A stretch of 64,000 nucleotides of DNA, taken from the NCBI RefSeq assembly GCF_020541225.1, contig NZ_CP045889.1, positions 186,001 to 250,000 on the forward strand, written 5' to 3'. Of the stretch, positions 63,483 to 64,000 are shown piece after piece. This DNA is from Candidatus Steffania adelgidicola. GTDB lineage: Bacteria; Pseudomonadota; Gammaproteobacteria; Enterobacterales; Enterobacteriaceae. A model generated the notes under the pieces. The model had not been told where the DNA came from. It saw nothing but the letters and a program-made list of their open reading frames with translations, and did not search any database. Position 1 is the first letter of the stretch, and each line of letters begins with the position of its first letter. The position numbers and the translations under genes were made by a program.

Positions 63483-64000
63483 AGTTATCCTAGAATCATG
63501 CAGTTAGAGTGCGAATCATAAATAGAATAGCGTAATGATGAGGTGCAGGAATAGCACTGATAATTATAAATAGCACGAATTAGATCAATCTTTTCGTTGC
63601 GAACTATAAGTGCGTACCTTATCTTTATTTTTCTTAGTGTTTTTAGAATGAATGTTTGACACTATCTCTGTCTTAAATTAAGTGATTTACATGGCGCCTA
63701 TTATCAGGTTATGCATACTATTTTAGTAAATAATGGCCTTATTGTGCGTATTTTGCTTATTATTAAGCGTAACAGAGGTTAGGCGCTACTGGAAGCATGT
63801 TTTTGTGTTGGAATATGCCTTCCTCATGTTTCTAAAAAGAGGTTGGTTCCGTTACAAACTAAAAATTGGCATGGCTTGTTTTAAAGTTTTTACGTTTAAG
63901 TCAGTATAAATTTCATAGATTATAAGCAGAGCTGATAACTTAATATTAATTTTATTTATTAGAAGAATAATGGTATATACAACATATTTTATTAGGTGTA
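63483..64000. other. Upstream region of alaS to window edge
   Basis: 518 bases. In E. coli recA-recX precede alaS. Faint RecX-like fragments on the minus strand were not convincing. The stretch 63680-63880 is slightly less AT-rich, possibly the last trace of a gene. Confidence 0.4.

Noticed and set aside
63550..63860. RecX-like fragments upstream of alaS
   Set aside because: A few short matches (for example a KHEEGIF stretch against CHEHGYL) but not in a consistent order or distance from alaS.
1..64000. Mobile elements, CRISPR, toxin-antitoxin, phage or defence systems
   Set aside because: No transposase-like frame, no regularly spaced repeats, no integrase, and no paired small genes were seen. 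All recognisable content is old vertical enterobacterial chromosome.

Overview
The window looks like part of the chromosome of a strongly reduced, AT-rich gammaproteobacterial (Enterobacterales) insect endosymbiont whose genome is still decaying. All recognisable genes are closest to the E. coli type of the family, and many short blocks keep E. coli gene order: trmB/mutY-yggX-mltC, pyrF-yciH, pcnB-folK, hldD-waaF-waaC, proQ-prc-htpX, yibN-grxC-secB-gpsA-cysE, cysT-leuZ, pdxH-tyrS, mfd/lolCDE, tilS/rof, ybfF-ybfE-fldA, recN-bamE, ycaR-kdsB and the metT tRNA operon. Intact protein genes sum to about 29.6 kb, roughly 46% of the window. The rest is very AT-rich sequence without long open frames. 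Such low coding density fits a Sodalis-allied or Serratia symbiotica-like symbiont, but the species cannot be fixed from the sequence alone.

Layout. 1-5.3 kb: 5' part of thrS, then mltC, yggX and mutY facing trmB. 6.5-10.8 kb: pyrF with a yciH ghost, and pcnB (start codon ATT) with folK and gluQ ghosts on either side. 11.7 kb: tRNA-Val. 12.7-15.7 kb: heptose core genes waaC, waaF and hldD. 17.8-18.9 kb: trmA, divergent from a birA ghost at 20.2 kb. 21.7-25.4 kb: proQ, a prc pseudogene and htpX. 26.6-29.2 kb: yibN ghost, grxC, secB, gpsA, cysE ghost. 30.4 kb: tRNA-Cys and tRNA-Leu. 31.8-33.8 kb: tyrS and pdxH. 35.5-42.3 kb: mfd divergent from lolCDE. 44.5-46.4 kb: rof convergent with tilS. 48.7-53.6 kb: ybfF, ybfE ghost, fldA, possible fur ghost, bamE with a recN ghost, lpxL. 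54.9-55.3 kb: a four-tRNA operon with a strong promoter. 56.6-57.6 kb: ycaR-kdsB. 57.6-60.8 kb: gene desert. 60.8-63.5 kb: alaS.

The retained genes form a coherent set. They cover aminoacylation and tRNA modification (thrS, tyrS, alaS, tilS, trmA, trmB), outer-membrane building (hldD, waaF, waaC, kdsB, lpxL, lolCDE, bamE, mltC), some repair (mutY, mfd), redox and secretion chaperones (grxC, fldA, yggX, secB), and vitamin B6, UMP and phospholipid precursors (pdxH, pyrF, gpsA). The ghosts mark functions being lost or supplied from elsewhere: folate (folK), cysteine (cysE), biotin attachment (birA), periplasmic proteolysis (prc), recombination repair (recN) and regulation.

No insertion sequence, phage, CRISPR array, toxin-antitoxin pair, rRNA operon or novel defence-like system was found. 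The most interesting content is the layer of eroding genes inside 'empty' spacers, hairpins that seem to outlive the genes they served, and conservation of the unusual ATT start of pcnB.
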